Assembly (NCBI GenBank): GCA_015501585.1
Contig: JADNRY010000001.1
Coordinates: 372,001 to 436,000 of the forward strand
DNA length: 64,000 nt
Direction of reading: 5' to 3'
Source: Rhodocollybia butyracea
Lineage: Eukaryota; Basidiomycota; Agaricomycetes; Agaricales; Omphalotaceae
Shown piece by piece: positions 35,601 to 47,645 of this stretch (position 1 is its first letter; every line of letters starts with the position of its first letter). The translations under genes were made by a program, and so were the position numbers. The notes under the pieces are model-generated. The model had not been told where the DNA came from. It saw only the letters and a list, made by a program, of their open reading frames with translations, and made no database searches.

Positions 35601-38126
35601 CTATCCTTGAACTCAAAGGCGACCGTTCTCCAGCTTCCTCTGGGATATCAGTCTCGTCATATGATACCATCCCACGAAACATCACTTTTACCGATTTCCA
35701 CCCGCTTACGGCCCTCATTCTCATGCATTATATCTATACAGACGAGCTCGTTTGTATCTGGGATCGACGTGTTTGTGCTGGCTTTTCTTTCCAATCATCT
35801 TCATCGCCCATAAAGATCACTCCAATACTTGGAACACAGATCAAAACTGAGCTCCAGATGTTAGCGAAAATACTTGTACTTCCCTCGATGCTGAACGCGA
35901 TGGACAGTATTGTAAAGAGGCCCGTGGCTGAGACCCTACAGAAAGATCTCAACTCAATGTGGCATTTCAACAACTCGGGCATCACATTACCTTCATCGTC
36001 TATGCTTACACCGGATATTGTGCTCCTTTTGGATGGGGGGCGCGAGATTCTTGCTTTTGCGACAATCTTACGAGCTCGATCCGTTTATTTTGAAGATTTC
36101 TTTAGTGAGGAAGAATGGACGAGGGAGCGTATAACTGACAGCAAACTGAAGGTGGATTTACGACATATGCCAATGGACGTGATGGTTTTTGTGATGAAAT
36201 GGTTATGCTGTGGTCAAACCGAAGGGCTCTTCGGTTCACTTGGTGAGCATTTATATACCACAATAGCGTCAGATGTCTGATGAAGTTACTGGAAGATTTT
36301 GCGCAAACAACTGATGCTGTGCTTGAGTTCTTTTTCGAGGTTATAGCAGTTGCAGTCAGTCTTTTTACTCTCGATCTGTGAAATAGCTGACTTTTGCACA
36401 ACACAGAATGAGCTGCTTCTATTCCCTTTGGTGTTCCTCACATCGCAGTTCATCCTCAAGTTCTTGACCATTCACAATGCGTGCTACATACTGTCTGAAG
36501 CAACGCATTATCATGCTTATGAGCTGCTATCTTCGGTTGAAGGCTATATATCCGAAAACTTGGAAACATTTCTGGAAACCTACATGCTGGACGCGCTCAG
36601 TCCATCCGTCGTCAAACATCTTTCTTCTTTTATTCGTTCACGGCAGGCGGAGAAGGCGCCTGTAGTTAGGAGCAATAGACTGGTTGATTATGCCATAGGC
36701 AAATGGCAAGAATGGGTAGAAGGCGAAGACATACCAACTGTTTTCATTTCCAATTTGATGAAGCAGCGTGAGCGGAAGCTCTCTCAGACGCTCAAACACT
36801 CCTCCCCTCCGCCTTCGCATCTTGCAGGTTCCTCGTTTGGTGCACCTGTAGAACACAGCAAGGTTGTACAGGGTAGTAATTCTATCATTAAACCGAGAGC
36901 TGCTGTCAGTCCAGTGTTAAAACCTCAAACTACAATACGTGAGTCCGATGACATTTTCGACATGGACGAGATGGAAATTGGTCCGTCGTCCATTAATCCT
37001 CCCTCCCCCGGCGGTGTTCCGGCCTGGAAGGGATCATCCGCACCTCGGTATGTTGATTAGCTCTCATAATTACATTCCTACAAGACTGATTATGTATGAA
37101 GTGTCGATATGAGATCCGTCATTGCCGAAGCTGCAATGGCTTCCGGATCACAGTCTCAGATCTATACGGTCCCTCAGGCCCGTGGTTCTCCCAACGACGG
37201 AACACCATTCAATTCAGTGCGACTACGACATACGGGATCCTCACAAACCCGATTATCAACAGTTTTTGATTTCTCTTCCAGACCGCCGAGTCCATCGCCT
37301 GCTCCTCGACCAAGTGGTTCGCCTTGGAAGACATCTACTACACCCGGGCAGAGTCTTACTGCGGCTGGTAATTTCCCCGTATTAGGAAGTTCTCCCGCAC
37401 CTTTACCAAAATCTAAGGACTTGCCCTTGTCTTCGACTACACGAATGTCACCACAAGCTTCGGGCTCGAGCTCTAGTATCGGACCTACCTTTGGTCCAGT
37501 GTTTTCACCATCCCGGCAACCTGTGGTTAAGTCTCAACAAACCGTACCTCGGAGAGTTTCGTATGTCCCTCATATCTTCATCGCATCATGAAACCTTCTG
37601 ATTTTTGTATAGGAGCAGTAACGTCAAGTCTACTCCCAAAGCCTGGGTTTCTGCTCCCGTGCATGAGCCACAACTACCAACGTTGAGCGATAATAGTGGC
37701 AAGGGAATATCGTTTGTCGCCATTCAACAGCTTCAACTTGAACAAGGAACTAGTGCCATTCACGATAAGCGTTCGCTGCTAGAGATACAGCAGGAAGAAC
37801 AAGCCAAAAGAGAGGAGGAAGACTTTCTAAAATGGTGGGAAGCGGAGGAGGAGAGAGTGCGACTGGAAACAGAGGCAGTAGGAAATATTCGATCCGGGGG
37901 GGGTGACAGACAGCAAGTGGGTAGTAAGAATCAACAAAAGAAATCGCAGAAGGGTAAAGGCGTTGGAATACCCAAAACTAGCAAGAACACCGATGATAAC
38001 ACAGGACCTGCTGTTCTGTTGGACTCTTCTCGTCCCAACCCACCTCGCAGTGGTGGTAGATCAAGCTCGGGTTATAAACGGGGTACAAGAGGCAACAAAG
38101 GCGCTCCCCCAGCATCAGCTTCATGA
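32674..38126 (+). CDS. IBTK-like ankyrin/RCC1/BTB protein (probable Cullin-3 adaptor)
   Basis: Large protein of roughly 1600 residues, homologous in domain order to inhibitor of Bruton tyrosine kinase (IBTK), a Cullin-3 substrate adaptor. Start ATG 32674 (MSGFGTLLHAQFHFRNQQAF). Ankyrin repeats: VNCRDSSGRSVLHLAS and TALHRAMYVGNIGVV. RCC1 repeats: ELFTWGTNRNASLGHGD, MGKLHTAVISDTGSTFLCGF, LGQDHTIAVTENGEVYTWGL and GNVYTWGLNNGQLGYN. First BTB region: GADIMVSVHSATALPSSKKA to ITFTDFHPLTALILMHYIYT. Second: PDIVLLLDGGREILAFATIL. Then TIHNACYILSEATHYHAYEL, DMRSVIAEAAMAS, and the family tail GKGISFVAIQQLQLEQG with a charged coiled coil. Intron 33024-33071 fits only with a GC donor (GCAAGT); the intron after FGSL ends at GGAAG to keep frame. 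Confidence 0.88.
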
Positions 38127-39386
38127 TCTTCCACTATGTTATAGATGCTTTTCTGTATCGTTATTACTCTATGTTTTTTTTATATCTAGTTACGTGTTCT
38201 TATCATATGTTTGGATATCAGAGCTACTTATGAGTAGCATGTAGGAATAATTCTGGTAACGAAGCCCAAACGATCTGAATGCGATAGACGTAGGAGCTCC
38301 TACATGGAACCCAATCCATCCGGATACTACACAATCGCGCTTAACTCTTTTTGGTCAGAAATTTTTGCAACTGCTTTGGCATCGATTCCCTTTACATGAT
38401 ACTGGTCTAATGGGCATGCCATGATGAACTTAGTCCTTGGTTGTCCTTGGCTCCCAGTCCTAGTCAACTCCCAAAGCACTAGTACTACCAGCTCACCGAC
38501 TCACAACGCTTGTTCTTCTTCTCTTGATCTTCTTTTTCTAGGACCACACATGTCTGGAAGCCTCACTTCTGTGGATCACATAACCTGGGAGGGAGTACCT
38601 AGACTCGCCACGCTGCATATTGCAAGGAAAAACGTTTTGACAATTTTCTAAGTGATAGGATAAGAATTGCTTGCAGTGGGGGTTACTCATCCATGACCTA
38701 TCTATCAATTCGCTAGTAGAATAGTAGAAAAGTTTGTAGCCAGCCGGCGAAGTTCGGTCCGGTATGATAGTACTCTTGTCTGTACTACAGACTGTAGTGT
38801 CCACAATTTATGTGTCAATTTTATGTCGCAGGCCGGACATCCAACCCTCTGACTTCGGCTTCGAGAGTCCTTCGTGGTGAGGGACATGCGTAGCTCAGTG
38901 ACCGAACAGAGTCAAGTACTTTGATGTGAAATAGCGCATCCGAGCCGAAACAAGAGGTCTAACAAAGCAACGTCGAACAAGGAGCTTTTATATATTTTCC
39001 GGCTAATATCTTGTGTTGCTTACATCGGCAAGGCCCTGCCTGGCCCTTTCATGCCTTTGCATTCCCGCATCAAAAAATAAAAACAATTAAAAGCTTTGTC
39101 AGTGCCGATGGGGAGAAAGGACTCGCCAAGGACTAAGCCTCTTTGCGCGAAAACAAACAAGCATTAAGCGCTAGCACATGGATCTTGGTCGGCGGTCCTA
39201 TATAAATGGAGCAATCTGTCCCTCTGAGTCTTAGCCCTCGTTTTATCTTTGTTTTTCTCCCCCCTTCGTTGTACTCTCCACTCTCTTTCCTCACTTAATA
39301 GACGTTGCGGGGCAGCGTCGTATCTCAAGATTACACGAATTTTACGCTTACGCAAAACACTTTCTTTTTTTTTTTGTCAGATCACG
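38127..39386. promoter_or_regulatory. Intergenic, promoter and 5' UTR of the C2H2 gene
   Basis: About 1.26 kb in tandem orientation with no supported gene. A canonical TATATAAA lies at 39199-39206. A long T-tract followed by CAG (39361-39380) ends 6 nt before ATG 39387 and is a strong 3' splice site for a 5' UTR intron. A small perfect palindrome (ACTACAGACTGTAGT) is near 38787. Confidence 0.5.
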
Positions 39387-40827
39387 ATGCCCAAAGATAC
39401 CACCAAATCGGTATGTCGCTTTCTTTGATGTTCTCTTCTGTGGATGATACCTCGATATTAGTTCGACTGCCAGTCCTGCAAAAAGAACTTTGATAGAAAA
39501 ACCGACCTGAAGCGGCACCAACTAATCCATGCCGGGGAAAAGTAGGTCAACTTGTATGATTTTATTCATAATGTTTATGACGATGCTCGCCAGACCCCAT
39601 GCTTGTAGTTGGCCAGGGTGTGAACGAACCTTCGCTCAGTCGTCTGGTCTGAATACTCACATGAATACACAGTAAGTAAAGCTGCTCTTTACAATGACGC
39701 TGGAGCTCAATTTCCCACTTTCGTTCAGCACCAGAAATCGACCCCACTTGTGCAAGATACCTGGCTGCGCTGCAAAATTTGGAGATCCTTCTTCTCGTTC
39801 TAGACATGTTAAAGAGGTTCACATGCCTGAACTCGGGACTTTTCAGTGCCCTTTCAGTGGATGCCCTTCAACGTCAGTCATTTTTTCTTCAAGCTCGATG
39901 CCGAAGTCCTCATGTTTTGTAGCATCAAGCGCCCTGGGTCGTTTAAAAGCCACTTACGAACTAAACACAAGGTGAAATTCACCGAGGAACAAATCAAAGC
40001 CTGTAATTCTACGCTTCGAAACCGAGCCTCCCAGGGCGAGTGGGACATTTCCACTCCTGGTCGTCCCAATCGCAAATCTTCGACGAACATTTCCAAGCCG
40101 CAGGCGTCTCAAGCACTGCCGGTAATATTTCGGCGTACTGTAGCTCCCCAGCTCGAGCTTCCGCGCCCACTTCAAGCTGCTACTTCAATGGTTCCGAGCT
40201 CAGTTTGCAAGTTCATATTCTTTGTTTTCGAACGAATTACCAACTGACGATAAATTCTCAGTCACGCTCCAGGCTTCAAGCGGCACATCATTGCCCAAAG
40301 TTGATGGATTAAGTCCTTACTCGGGTAGCTCAAGCCAATCCTCTTCACCATGCGCTTCTTCTTCCTTAGCTCCCGAATACGACTTTCAGGAGCAGTCATA
40401 CCACTCTCCCCACGTATCCGCCTCCCAGATGGCGTATTTCTCACCTATGCAGTACCAGCCATTGGATGTCGATGGGTATCTGACTACACCTCACTCTTCC
40501 GCCGTCTCTAGCATCCCGCGGTCCGCGGGGGGATCTCCTGAACTGACATACTCCAGTACGAGTGTGGCATCTTCCCCTTTTGCATCTTCCCCTTCACCTG
40601 CTCCAGAGACGATGTTGTATCCGACGGTGCACCATGCAACGCCAGAACCTCTAACACTGGAAGATTTTGCTCTCGCTATGGCCCAATATAATAACAATGA
40701 ACATGGAGAGCAAGTAATCAAGCACGATGCTCAGATGCAGATGTTACTCTCTGAGCTCGAGGGAGCAGGTAACCCTGATATGAATATGGAGTATTCATTG
40801 ATTCGAAATCACGATTCGCATCACTAG
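39387..40827 (+). CDS. C2H2 zinc-finger transcription factor (four fingers)
   Basis: Predicted nuclear regulator with a finger cluster at the N-terminus and a disordered C-terminus. ATG 39387 opens a tiny coding exon (MPKDTTKS). Fingers: FDCQSCKKNFDRKTDLKRHQ (ending LIH), HACSWPGCERTFAQSSGLNT (HMNTH), HLCKIPGCAAKFGDPSSRSR (HVKEVH) and FQCPFSGCPSTIKRPGSFKS (HLRTKH), all with C2H2 ligands and two TGEK-like linkers (HAGEK, HTRNR). The rest is Ser/Pro-rich with an acidic end (LSELEGAGNPDMNMEYS). Introns lie within or between fingers, each restoring frame. The last intron, 40207-40261, requires a GC donor (GCAAGT); a GT three bases upstream would shift the frame. No specific ortholog is claimed. 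Confidence 0.88.
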
Positions 40828-41249
40828 GCAAGGCATTGTAACTTCTTTCCTAACCCTAGGACGCGGCGCTACTCGTTCTTGCCTTGTTTATGCTTTTATG
40901 AATTTATGCTTGGACTTTGATACCTACGTTATGACTATTGACTATTTCTAAAAAAATACCCTTACAAGTTATAACCCCTACTTAGTACTTTCTTTAATTA
41001 TCTAATAGTGTATTTTACACCATGCTCGGTAGTTCGACTAATCTTAGTACAGTTTGTATGTGACTTCGAGTCGCTTAGAATCCATTGGCGAAACATTGAA
41101 CAGATCTGAGATTAGGAAGATTCGATAAGACTTCCACCACGTGGTAGGTCAAAGCTAGCGATCGCCAATCCAAATTGGTAGGTAACAAAATCTGTATTCA
41201 TCCTATAATGTTGTTCATCCTTATGTATAATAATCGGACATTCATAATC
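40828..41249. other. Intergenic, convergent 3' ends
   Basis: AT-rich spacer of about 420 bp between the stops of the C2H2 gene and EMC2. No gene seen. Confidence 0.55.
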
Positions 41250-42496
41250 TCAACGAACAAAATGCACTCGACTACCTGACCGATCTGAGGGACCCATCCA
41301 GCTTAGAACGAGCTCTCTACCGGCAGCGCCCTCCTTTCCGGCAGCAGAGTAAGCCGTTAGAACCCTTTCAGTTGCCAATTCATCCAACAGGTTGAGGTTT
41401 TTTGGGAACGGGGTATCGGAAGCTGATGGCGAGGATGGTTTCTCAGAAAGGGAACGACAGCACTGTAGTGAAAAGAAGATAGGCATCAGAATACCAATAT
41501 GGGTTCAAAACATGATCAAGCTTACCAGCTTTACACCGTACCACGCCCTGACGCTAGCACCTGTGGGTATCGATTCCTCGGAATCATGTCTGTCTGCAAT
41601 GTCAATAGCCAGCATAAACATTTTGATCGCAAGTGGTATATCGTTCGCAGTATAAGCCGTTTCAGCGAATTCTAGGACGTAGAAAGGATTTTGAGGTGCC
41701 AAGAGTAAAGCATGAGATAATGCTTGTAGTGCAAACGTGTATCTGAGGATTATTGAGAAATTCAGATCGCTGAGGCCACTATAAACCAGATACACGCACT
41801 GGTTGCAAGAGCTGTGTAGTTCTGCAAGTTCAACCCATGCCTCTACATCAGAGTAAAATGTATCGAGGTATTCCGAAAGCTCGGTAACAGCTTGTTCGAT
41901 CTTCCCAATCCTTTTTAATACGGATATTCTTCGTTTATAAGCGGCCTAAACATATTAGTAAACGATAAGCGTCGAGGCTAAGCTCGCTCACAGCGTTGGA
42001 AGAGTCTGCTTCCAAGAGGTCATCATAGAATTTGAGGGCAATTTCTGGGCGTTCTGTTGCTTCTATTCGAATACCTGAGAGAATATCTACTCGCGGGGAC
42101 TCAGGGAATTTTTCTCCTAGCTGCCGTAGACATTCCTAACGCATAGTGAGTCCCAAGCATAGAAAATTTTCTGAAAAGTATCAACATACATCTGCTACGT
42201 CCAAGTCACCTATTTCGATTGCTGCCAGGGCCTACAGGATAATCCATCTTCTATTATTCAACGAGCTAATCATCCATGTTATAAAACCATACTAATTGTT
42301 CCAGAAAAGACCATGCTAAGCCACCGGTCAACAGACGCGTCACTGCGAAAGCTGAAAAAAACACGATACCATCATCTCCTAGTTTTGATGCCGCGTTGTT
42401 GAGCAATGGTTTGCCTTTGTCTACGATATCTTGAGAGGCTCTTGTATTGTGTGCGCGGTAATTTGCGAGAGTTTCAAGAGCAGAAGATAATGACAT
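41250..42496 (-). CDS. EMC2: ER membrane protein complex subunit 2 (EMC2)
   Basis: Cytosolic TPR scaffold of the ER membrane protein complex, which inserts tail-anchored and multi-pass proteins. ATG 42496 (MSLSSALETLANYRAHNTRA) leads into ASKLGDD-AWSFLEQLALAAI; the intron is 57 nt, ending CTTAG, and reading through instead would add a spurious hydrophobic stretch. TPR repeats follow: DLDVADECLRQLGEKFPESP, RIEATERPEIALKFYDDLLE, AAAYKRRISVLKRIGKIEQA, DVEAWVELAELHSSCNQY, and FALQALSHALLLAPQNPFYV. The alignment with human EMC2 is recognisable throughout (SKLGDD, EAWVELAELH). The C-terminus ends SGSRVHFVR. Head-to-head with the exopolyphosphatase gene. Confidence 0.9.
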
Positions 42497-42643
42497 GGTT
42501 GGAATGAGAATTATAAATCCCGGTCCGATATCAATTCTAAGCTCAATGAGGCGCATCCTTTACTGGGGACGATATTTTGTGCTTTTTCCTGTTCTGACTG
42601 GCATCTACTGGTGAACGACTACCATCTGTTCTTTTGAATCTCA
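42497..42643. promoter_or_regulatory. Shared EMC2/exopolyphosphatase promoter region
   Basis: The start codons of these divergent genes are 147 bp apart (198 bp if the second exopolyphosphatase ATG at 42695 is used), so a bidirectional promoter is likely. Confidence 0.5.
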
Positions 42644-44024
42644 ATGAACTATTTGAACCGTAGGCTTTCCACATTTCTGAGGTTTCCAGAGATGTACAAG
42701 CCTCAACGTCACACTCTAGTAACAGATTCAGTTTTGGCAGATTTTCTTGCATCATCAAAGGAAAGGTACCTTCAAGATGTCCGCGATGATAAGGCTGATG
42801 AATGGACAATCTCAATGGGGAATGAAGCAGGAGGTAAAGTCACTAAACTACCTCTCATAACTGTTTCTGACTTGATTCGTAGATCTTGATACTATCGCCA
42901 GCTCTGTGGCTTTTGCCTGGCTAAGAACAAAGGCCTTCAACAAACCAACCATACCCCTCTTACAAATGGACCGTGATGACTTGGATCTAAGGGTAGAAAA
43001 CTTGCATGCCCTTTCGCTTTCAGGTGTCTCCCAGCCCAAAGACCAACTTCTCTTCCTCACAGATCTAGCCGAATTCAATCCGTTTCCGTCCCATAAATTT
43101 GCTCTCGTCGACCATAATCGTCTTGCATCCAAATTCTCCCCTGGAAAACCACCAGTGGTGGTCGCCGTAGTCGATCATCACGTCGACGAAAACATGTATA
43201 TCGACACTGCAGAACCTCGTATTGTGATTCCCTCAGGGAGCTGCGCCTCTCATATTTCTAGCTTATTTGAAACTACAGAGCTCCCTCCGGGGCTCGCAAC
43301 TCTACTCCTTTCTGCTATACTTGTCGACACAGATGGACTCAAACCAAATGGTAAAGCCGTCGATATAGATCGCAAAGCAGCTGATTTCCTTGCGCACAAA
43401 TCCACATTTGCCTCGTCGCTATCTTCAGTGAATGGAAGCAATGCTTCGATAGTTTCCAGCTCACTGTTCGATTCAGCGGTAATCAAATCCCTCTCGGAAG
43501 AGCTTTCCACAAAGAAGAATAATGTTTCTCATTTGGGACCTCGAGACCTCCTCCGCAGAGACTACAAAGAATATGAATATATTCTTCCGTGGCATGCCAC
43601 TGATGCACCCATCCGGGCTGGCCTGTCCACGGTACCTATCAGATTATCAGAATGGGCTGCGGACGGCAAGTTGGAGATTGAAGGCGATGCGTGGATGAAA
43701 GAAAGAGGCCTGCATATCCTCGGAGTGTTGACTGCATATCGAGGTGCCACCAAAGGAAAGCGCAAGCGTGAAATGGCCTGGATAGTGCGAACCAGCTCGT
43801 CACCAGCTGACTTTGACTTTGATGAGCTCGCACAAAGGCTGTGGACTGGATTGGAAGCGGATCCGGTCTTAGAGGTGAAGGAACACAAGAAATTTGCATC
43901 TGGGACGATAAACTTTACATCGTCGTTTCCTCAGTTACGGATTCGAGTTTACTCTCAGAATCCACAAGCGACGAGAAAGGTTACTGCACCCGTTTTGAAG
44001 ACCATACTGGAAGCACCGCTATGA
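42644..44024 (+). CDS. PPX1: Exopolyphosphatase (DHH family, Ppx1-like)
   Basis: Releases terminal phosphate from inorganic polyphosphate. About 430 residues, two exons joined at GGA-G/AT, giving the first metal-binding motif GDLDTIASSVAFAWL. Further DHH-family motifs: LFLTDLAEFN and ALVDHNRLASKF, then VVAVVDHHVDEN (the DHH box) and AILVDTDGLKPNG (fourth Asp motif). The C-terminal DHHA2 domain runs to TRKVTAPVLKTILEAPL. The start could be ATG 42644 (MNYLNRRLSTFLRFPEMYKP) or the in-frame ATG at 42695 (MYKPQRHTLVTDSVLADFLA), closer to other family members; the first may add a targeting extension. Length and motifs agree with yeast Ppx1. Confidence 0.92.
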
Positions 44025-45411
44025 AGTGTATATACTACTGATCTCAATCGATCTTAGTTCTGCTTTGCACTATACCGTGAATTTATTCTACCAGACCAAG
44101 AACTAGTTGGGTTTGTCATCAAAGATCTGTGGTTCCGAGATAAGATAAGTTTGTGCCGCTTGGTCGCTCCTGTTTGCGTATATGAAACGGAGAAATGGGA
44201 GAAAGGTCTGTTTTTCTCCGCAAAAATATGCTCTAGCTTGTATCAACACCAAACCTGTCTTAAGTAACCTTATAGCCTCAAAAAATTGTCTTGAGGATAA
44301 ATATCCACGATAAATTCCGTTGATTATCAGCAAGCTTGGACGCAGGACTTACAGTATATGGAAGAAGCCGCCAGAAAGGATCCAAGACGCACATGATCTT
44401 GTCGAAGAATATTATTCCCGACGCCTCTTGGATCTTGGGGTCAAGGCTCGGTATAGGCGGGTATGTGACCAAGTAGCAATAGGTATTACCTGTCTCCGCG
44501 AAGGTCTAGGATCATCGATCCAAACCACACGTGAACGGACTCGCGCGGGCGGTTTGATGAACAGCAAACGATCCCAAGCAATTGTCGAATAGGTAACGTA
44601 TTGAGGATCGTGGGATCATCAGACTTTGAATTTGAGCTTCCAGCCAACGTTATCGCCGCAATTGCAGCGTTGGAATAGTGCCACGTCCGAGTCGTACAAT
44701 AACGCAACAACGTTTGGTCTCCCGTTGTCACAGAGTGACGCGATATTAATCGACGCCAAAGCCGAATTGGAGATCCTCAGTGAGGCTCAGGAATCCTCAA
44801 GGACTGGCGAATGACGAATGTTAATGATACCTAGTGCAACGTTCCACTGGCATCTAATTCTGGCCTTCTAACCAGCGCTCTCACCATCGCCACTCTCTCC
44901 ATCCCTTCCGACTACTGGCTGCACACAGAGCAACCTCACCTCACCTCTTACTATAAACGCCCTTCCACTGTCATCAACTAAGGCAAAAGTCTCAGGAACC
45001 TGTAGACATTTCATTTACTCTATGTCTAAGTCGCTAATACATTTTAATGTAGTTACAACTTCCTCCATCTCCGTCACGAGTAAGCTGTTTCTTCTGCTCA
45101 TGCTCCCAGATAGACTACGAACTGGAACCATGGTATGTGTCCATTTCTTTTTGATCCTTGTTTTTTCTCCTGATGAATCTAGCTCAGCTGTCTCCCATCG
45201 CTTTATCAGCCCACTAGGATTGCCCTCCGTGCCGCATTTCTTCATCCAGCGGCCAAAATGCTGCTCCACTTGACCATTCTCAGCATTCTGTTTCACCCTG
45301 ACTCTCTCTGTGCATCTTCTTCCAAACTCGACCTTTCTCCGAAAAGACAGGCACCGAGCAGTGTTCTAACGGGTTGCCCAGCTTCACACTTCATTGGTGT
45401 TTGCATCTACC

Positions 45412-45735
45412 ATGGCGCGATGGGCCAGGGATGTTTTGGGACCTCTCTCCGGAAAACACACCGACAACTACATGCACTTTCCCAGATTATGCAGACGCCG
45501 ACTAACCCCTGCGTCTTCTATTGTCCGTTCGACAAGGACTGGGTACCAACCTTTTAACCGCCCTACCTGGCAGGCGACCGAGAAGACCAAAGTTGCTCTG
45601 GTCGGGAGAAGTACGAAGACCTCTATCGTCTTCTATTCACTATTTTCCGATGAAGATTCACCTTTACGCCAAACGATTTTCGAGTCGCTTGGTGATGCCG
45701 CATACGCTGCAAAGTTTGTTTCTACCTCGGATTAG
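45412..45735 (+). CDS. Orphan open frame, 107 residues
   Basis: ATG 45412 opens a frame reading MARWARDVLGPLSGKHTDNY and ending FESLGDAAYAAKFVSTSD. It is basic, has no signal peptide or membrane helix, and I do not recognise a family. A possible upstream intron (GTATGTG at 45132) suggests a transcript, but the frames do not join convincingly. Could be a fragment of a decayed gene. Confidence 0.2.
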   Translation: MARWARDVLGPLSGKHTDNYMHFPRLCRRRLTPASSIVRSTRTGYQPFNRPTWQATEKTKVALVGRSTKTSIVFYSLFSDEDSPLRQTIFESLGDAAYAAKFVSTSD

Positions 45736-46002
45736 GCTCTTTGGATCTGCATTGAAGGGCTTTCCAACTACTCTGGAGATATGGGAAGAAAAGGTGCATC
45801 CGAAGGCCCCTACTAAGAGAGCACGCTCTTGCCCTGCTCCCTTGGCAGCTCAAAGATGCTGGCAGAATATCATTTATTGGTCAGGAAAAGTTTCTCAGCA
45901 TAATACCTTTTGTTTGTATGCATGCTACCATACGCTGTGGTGGAAAGGCAGATTAACTTGAAAAAAAAAACACTGTTCATGCTTTGAATAGTTGCATACT
46001 GA

Positions 46003-46166
46003 GGCGGCGAATGTGTGCCCGCCTACTCCGTATATTTCTAGGATAGGATCTAGTTATCTTATACCTAGGAATACACGGGGTTGCCTGGCATATGTTCGCC
46101 GCCTCTGTATGAAGGGTAGGACTACTAGCTGCATACGATATGCCCGCCAACTCCATACATTTCTAG
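46003..46166. repeat. Paired direct and inverted short repeats
   Basis: A 26-bp direct repeat starting TGCCCGCC and ending ATTTCTAG occurs at 46016-46041 and 46141-46166 with three mismatches. Interleaved with it, GGCGGCGAA plus eight bases (46003-46019) is inverted at 46087-46103 with three mismatches. This may be a small non-autonomous element or local rearrangement. Confidence 0.4.
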
Positions 46167-46761
46167 TAGTAGCAAATTTGGGGGTCGTTTTGGCTTGTCA
46201 TCACTCGCTTCCAGGTCAATGAAGTAGTGTGATATTGCTTGGAGCAGTATTTGTACACTAAGTACACTAGTAATAATAATGAATATAGCAAATACGGTAC
46301 TCAAAAGGGGCCTAAGAAAGGTATATTAGCCTATGAAATCTATCTGGTGTTACCTCAAATGTTTCCACTGCTATCGATATCATTGGCTGGATCCGGTGCC
46401 GCTCGAAGTGTGATCAGTTATCGTTGAATTATCAAAAATGGGTGTACATACATCACGCTGCGCTTTTGAGAGACTCTTAGTAGAGTTTGAATGCATCCTC
46501 TGTAGCAGGAGTTGCCTGGGAGTGTTGGTCTTTGACCCATTGTCGCTCGCAAAGGTTCCTGAAGTGAAGTATTCAGTTGAAACCGCCTTTACCCCTGTGA
46601 AGATACTTACCGTCCTTAACCCTAACTCGGAGCTGTTTTTGGTTTAGTATGCGCCTTTGTTCCAGATGCCAAAGAGCTGGCGGTAGCAGCAGCTACAGAC
46701 GTTACGGTTGGTCAGAGGCACCCGTACTTGTACCCGGGGCATCTTTAATAACTAGATTAGT

Positions 46762-46872
46762 GATTGGCGTTGGTGTCGAAGTAGTGGATTGCGTTGAAGT
46801 CGAAGCCATGATTGGCGTTGCAGTCAAAGTAGTGGTTGATGTCGGAGTCAAAGTACCAGTGATTGGCGTTGG
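46762..46872. repeat. Degenerate minisatellite, about 24-25 bp half-units
   Basis: GATTGGCGTTG recurs at 46762, 46810 and 46861 (48 and 51 bp apart) with diverged half-units between, each ending near GTCAAAGTA or GTCGAAGTA. Read on the minus strand it would encode a Thr/Ser/Pro-rich stretch (TPTSTTTLTATPIMASTSTQ), as in secreted mucin-like linkers, but no complete gene surrounds it. Confidence 0.5.
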
Positions 46873-47645
46873 ATCCAACGTGGCAGCTGTCCATATGCAC
46901 ATGCACGGGGGCGAGCTTTTCTGCCACAGTGTACAGCTCGTATATAGACCTTCGACTTAGGAATAACACTGTGTATACTATCGCCATCTCTTCTAAGGGC
47001 CAAGAGGGGAATGTCTTCTTACCTCATTTGTCGGCGTCACTGGGGAGCCAGCCTCTTCCGGTCTTCTTCCCCCTTCTCATTCCCCCTTATGTGCAACACG
47101 AGTCCGCCTGATCTCCCGTTGCTATGTGTGACTCGGACGAGCAAATGTTATGTAGATGCGGTGATTCTAGGAAAAGTCATCACTGGGAGAAACACGGCCT
47201 GACATGGTCTGAAGACGATTCATTATCAGGAAATTTTTCAAAAATCTTGATGGATTCTTAGACTCGAACAACTCCCAAGCTGTATGCAACTCGACAAAAA
47301 ATTAAGACCAAAGTAGGGAACGAAATCAATGCTTCGGAATCAGTGGCGGTGCTAAGGTGGGGTTCACACGAAAGTTCTTTGCGAATGCTTCATCCGAACA
47401 TGTACATCTCCATTCTTCTCCATTATGCTAATACGCATCTAGATAGTCCTGACAAGGTATCGTTGATATATACGTGCACAGAGACCTAAACGACGGGCGA
47501 AACTGCCACGTGGTCTCCGACATGTCGACATTTGCTCGCCATATGAGCACCAACTTTCGCCAAAGTATATGAAGCTTGCTTATAATAATCTTTCTTGGGC
47601 TAATTGGCTTCCTACGACATTTCAACGTATCCAACGCTAGCTCCG

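Larger units (their letters stand above)
44025..47645. other. Gene-poor region with short repeats, 3.6 kb
   Basis: No complete gene is supported. It contains an orphan open frame at 45412-45735, a pair of diverged repeats at 46003-46166 and a short minisatellite at 46762-46872, all annotated separately. Between 44100 and 44820 both strands carry frames of 60-90 residues with no recognisable product. Confidence 0.45.

Noticed and set aside
36241..36310. GC donor (GA then GCATTT) after FGSLG in the IBTK-like gene
   Set aside because: A normal GTGAGC donor paired with the acceptor GGAAG gives an in-frame 53-nt intron and the family-like sequence DFAQTTDAVLEFFFEVI.
42300..42380. A 27-nt intron or read-through in the first part of EMC2
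   Set aside because: The full 57-nt intron ending CTTAG gives SKLGDDAWSFLEQ, matching EMC2; shorter options insert a non-family stretch.
47604..47645. Upstream extension of the F-box frame
   Set aside because: It contains no ATG; the first ATG is 47646, just before the F-box.
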